64,000 bases of DNA from Pteria penguin (Eukaryota > Mollusca > Bivalvia > Pterioida > Pteriidae). Shown here piece after piece: positions 61,205-64,000 of the stretch; positions within the stretch are counted from its first letter, which is position 1, and each line of letters opens with the position of its first letter. A program made the translations under genes and the position numbers. The stretch lies in contig CM068585.1 in the NCBI GenBank assembly GCA_035048485.1, positions 18,160,501-18,224,500 on the forward strand, read 5' to 3'. The notes under the pieces were generated by a model. The model was not told where the DNA came from. It saw only the letters and a program-made list of their open reading frames with translations, and did not search any database.

Positions 61205-63830
61205 TTATCGGCATAACAGAAATCACATATATATAGTAGTTACGATATCGACTTATGGTTATCATTTGATTTGACAATAGTCAATCAATTAGTGTGGTTA
61301 ACCGGTTTAAGGGTCTACCTTGCCTACTCACCGCAACCGCAGAATAAGCAAAGGACATAAATCTAAAAATATAACTAGTCCTCCATATAGAGATTAACGG
61401 TCTACAACCGTCACAATGTGAGAGGTCATAAACATATATAAACACGTGTGGTAATGCAGAAAAACATCATGGTATCAAAGATATATAAAGCAACCTCAAA
61501 ATGAAAAATACAACAGTGCTCTACCGTTCCGGATGCGAACTCAGATAATTGATCAATAGAAGTCCCGACTAACAGTCAGAGGGGACGAGGTACAGGACCA
61601 TGTCTCCTCTGAAAGTTTCACCAAGGCCCGCTGTTTAATCCCCACCGCCCTGTTAGTCAGCGTGCAATGTTCAAGAAAAAGTCTGTACAAGGCTGTAGTG
61701 GGGCCCCAATACAATGTACAATACGAAAGTAACTGGTATCACATGGCTATGGCACTGACAGCGATGTCTGTTTGATGATGTCGTTGTCATATTGTTTATG
61801 ACGAAGGCGTTTAATTATTTTGGAACCCGACGAAATTGTCGAAACCTTTGACCCTCTTAAGTTTGTATACAAGATCACCGTAGAAATTGGTTTAGGAAAT
61901 TCCATCGGATACATATTGTTGAAAAGTGATAATAGTTCTAAATACAATCTGAAGAATTCACCAAATGTATTCCTAAGTTTGCGATATCTGTAACCCTGAG
62001 CTGAAAGTAAGTTATGAATTTTTGGGTATGTCCAAGTCCAAAACATCAGTACAGCACATGACAAATCGAACCAACTGAGATACCATATGATGATAGTCTA
62101 GGGACATCACCATCCAAATAAGGGAAATTTACAATAGCAAGTCCAAAATCGTCATGTTTATCGTAAATATTAGTATGAATTTTATCGTTAATTATCTTAA
62201 TGTTGAAGACTAAGAAAGGTGTTTCTGTATCATACTTCATTAGCTTTGCTGAAATGAAGTTCGGCTGAGTATATTCAAGCAAATATCTTTCAAACTCAGG
62301 GTTACTGATAAACGAAGATGTCATCAAGATATCTAGATGTATCCTTGGATTTATCAATCAGCTCAAAACGTTTAGATTTTTAATAGAGTGCATAAAGTCC
62401 ACAGTATAGAAATAAATCTTCTATAATGGTGCACAGTTAGTACCTATAGAAATCCCAACTATTTGCTGATAAATGTTGCCATCAAATTGCACATAAATAT
62501 AATCAATAAAAAATTCGTTGGCTTTATATAATTTAGCGTAAGTCCAGTATTTGTTTGTTCGAAAAAAAAAAATCAAATTTATTGAAAGTACAGATATGTT
62601 TTAAATTTTTTGTTAAGACACCAACGTATGAGAGACAACACCTTAAACATTTAATCAAATCATGTGGAAGAGAAGTATATAAGGTAGAAAAAAACATCAA
62701 ATGTAGAGATTTAAGTACCTTGGAGGAGCTTTTCTATAACCTCGCTAGAGTATCCACATGTATAAACCAGAAGTAATTGATGTTACTGCTATGAAAAGCG
62801 ACATTGCATCAGTAATATGTTTAGAAAGTACACTTGTGGACCAGTGAATAGAATTAGATATAAAACGTGATTATATGGATTTTTATGTGTTTTAGGAAGT
62901 AAATACATAGTTGAAAGTTACATATTTATCAATGTTTATTTTGAAATCAGACATAGCCATGAGGTGGTTATGCAAGTTGTTGTCTTTGGACGCAGCGGTT
63001 TCAACCTATCTTTTGGTGGAGTTTAATTCAGTTTGAAGTACATTATTATAACATAGTTTCAAAGAAGTATTATACTATTCCCTGCTTCTTCAGCAGGTAC
63101 GAATACATATTTAGTATGTAAATCAGCCATCTTCTTTTTAAAACTTATAGACCGATCTGACAGTATATTTGGCTGTTTGAGGATTTTCCGTAAAATTGTT
63201 AATACGGATGTCGATAATTTAAATTTAAAGGCATGAACTTTTTCTTTTTTTACACCAACGTTTACAGTGTGTTTGAAACGCTTACTGAAATCTATTCTGG
63301 ATGGTAACCTATTTTTATGTCCATTTCATAACAGTGCTAATTCGGTGGAAGCGACGGAAAATCTTTGTTATATGAAAATGAAATATTTAATAATGTAAAA
63401 CACGAAAGTAACTGGTGTTACATGACTATGGTACTAACAACAATGTACCACAGTGGACCCCCTCAAAATTTAGAGGTGAGACTCGGTGCCCGGGAGGAGT
63501 AAGCATTTCCTGTTTGGCTAGCCACACCTGCCGTGTATGTCCTGAAATCATATTAAGTCTAAAACACTCATAACTGCGTAAACTTCCAAGATCAGCTTTG
63601 TCCAAGGTAGGTGTCAATTTAGTTACCGGAATAGATAGTGCTTGTAATAGTTTGTGACGGTCATTGCTTTTTGCTATACACAGACGATCGTCCAATGATC
63701 TATGTAATCGATTATGTCATTTTGCCATTACGGCGAAGGCCAAGTGACCTATGTTTTCGTTTCACATTTGCTCTCAGTGAAAAAATGTTAATATTGTTTT
63801 CACTGGAGGAAATATTTCTTTGTTGATGTA
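61205..63830 (-). pseudogene. Long decayed Naiad lineage-2 element
   Basis: Minus strand from 63830 down: linker-side GIY-YIG remnant (DDRLCIAKSNDRHKLLQAL), RT remnants between 63390 and 62400, FNIKIINDKIHTNIYDKHDD and FPYLDGDVPRLSSYG at 62230-62080, the C-terminal region at 62000-61760, and the tail with GGTTAACCGGTTTAAGGG to 61205. Many frameshifts and stops. R1 sequence interrupts it at 63393-63545 and replaces a short internal stretch at 61717-61770. Confidence 0.8.
63393..63545 (+). repeat. Dispersed repeat R1, copy 5, inside a Naiad
   Basis: TAAAACACGAAAGTAACTGG through CAGTGGACCCCCTCA, the core and TGCCGTGTATGTCCTG, inserted in opposite orientation to the surrounding Naiad. Confidence 0.75.
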
Positions 63831-63867
63831 AATATATATATATATAGGTATTAAACCGACAATATCT

Positions 63868-63930
63868 ACTATACAGGACATGCTAACTCTCCATGGGCAC
63901 CGGATTTTATTCCTTTTGAGGGTTTTGTAA
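63868..63930 (-). repeat. Shared core motif, diverged copy
   Basis: ACAGGACATGCTAACTCTCC followed by ATGGGCACCGGATTTTATTC and TTTTGAGGGTTTTG, aligned with the core of R1. Confidence 0.5.
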
Positions 63931-64000
63931 ATTATTCAGAAACTAAGGATTTCCTCCTATAATCTCTAAAATCGATAGCTCTCTCTCTCTCGTCTCTCCT

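Overview
The window is AT-rich animal nuclear DNA. Coding exons are short, interrupted by GT-AG introns, and sit among dense interspersed repeats, minisatellites and microsatellites. The repeats and domains (several lineages of Naiad-type Penelope-like retroelements, a hAT relic, a DIRS-like reverse transcriptase, tRNA-like SINE pieces, and HEPN, GIMAP/AIG1 and CARD domains) fit a lophotrochozoan, most likely a bivalve mollusc. The species cannot be fixed from the sequence. No prokaryotic, organellar or viral genome features were seen. All exon models were built by eye from open frames, splice consensus and intron phase; no transcript evidence was available.

Layout. 1-1 kb: a Naiad 3' fragment and two copies of a dispersed repeat (R1). 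5.8-11.0 kb, minus strand: a five-exon gene model that joins a HEPN domain to a GIMAP/AIG1 GTPase with a coiled-coil tail; every junction keeps phase, and a decayed Naiad plus an R1 copy lie in its third intron. 11.9-13.5 kb: two minisatellites, one built from the R1 core and split by a MITE-like element. 14.8-15.9 kb: a decayed hAT element inside a TA microsatellite. 16.6-29.3 kb: Naiad fragments in several lineages and both orientations, a DIRS-like RT fragment and a complex microsatellite. 29.3-40.2 kb, plus strand: a gene modelled with three coding exons, giving an N-terminal CARD and a C-terminal part resembling one or two OB folds; its second intron holds one Naiad inserted into another.

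40.4-59 kb: four genes (three minus, one plus) for small secreted peptides with a signal peptide and eight cysteines arranged as four CX3C pairs. They share one architecture: a TATA box, a non-coding first exon, a tiny second exon carrying the start codon and one lysine codon (10 nt in three genes, 24 nt in the fourth), and a third exon with the signal peptide and the cysteine-rich domain. A 55-bp, a 37-bp and a 36-bp tandem array lie within or between these genes. 59.5-64 kb: more Naiad tails, R1 copies and a long decayed minus-strand Naiad.

The three gene groups (HEPN-GIMAP, CARD plus OB-like, cationic cysteine-rich secreted peptides) each look like innate-immune genes, so the window may be a defence-rich neighbourhood. 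That is inference from domain content; no direct interaction between the products is shown. The best candidates for an undescribed system are the tiny-exon CX3C peptide family, the HEPN-GIMAP fusion model and the CARD plus OB-like gene.
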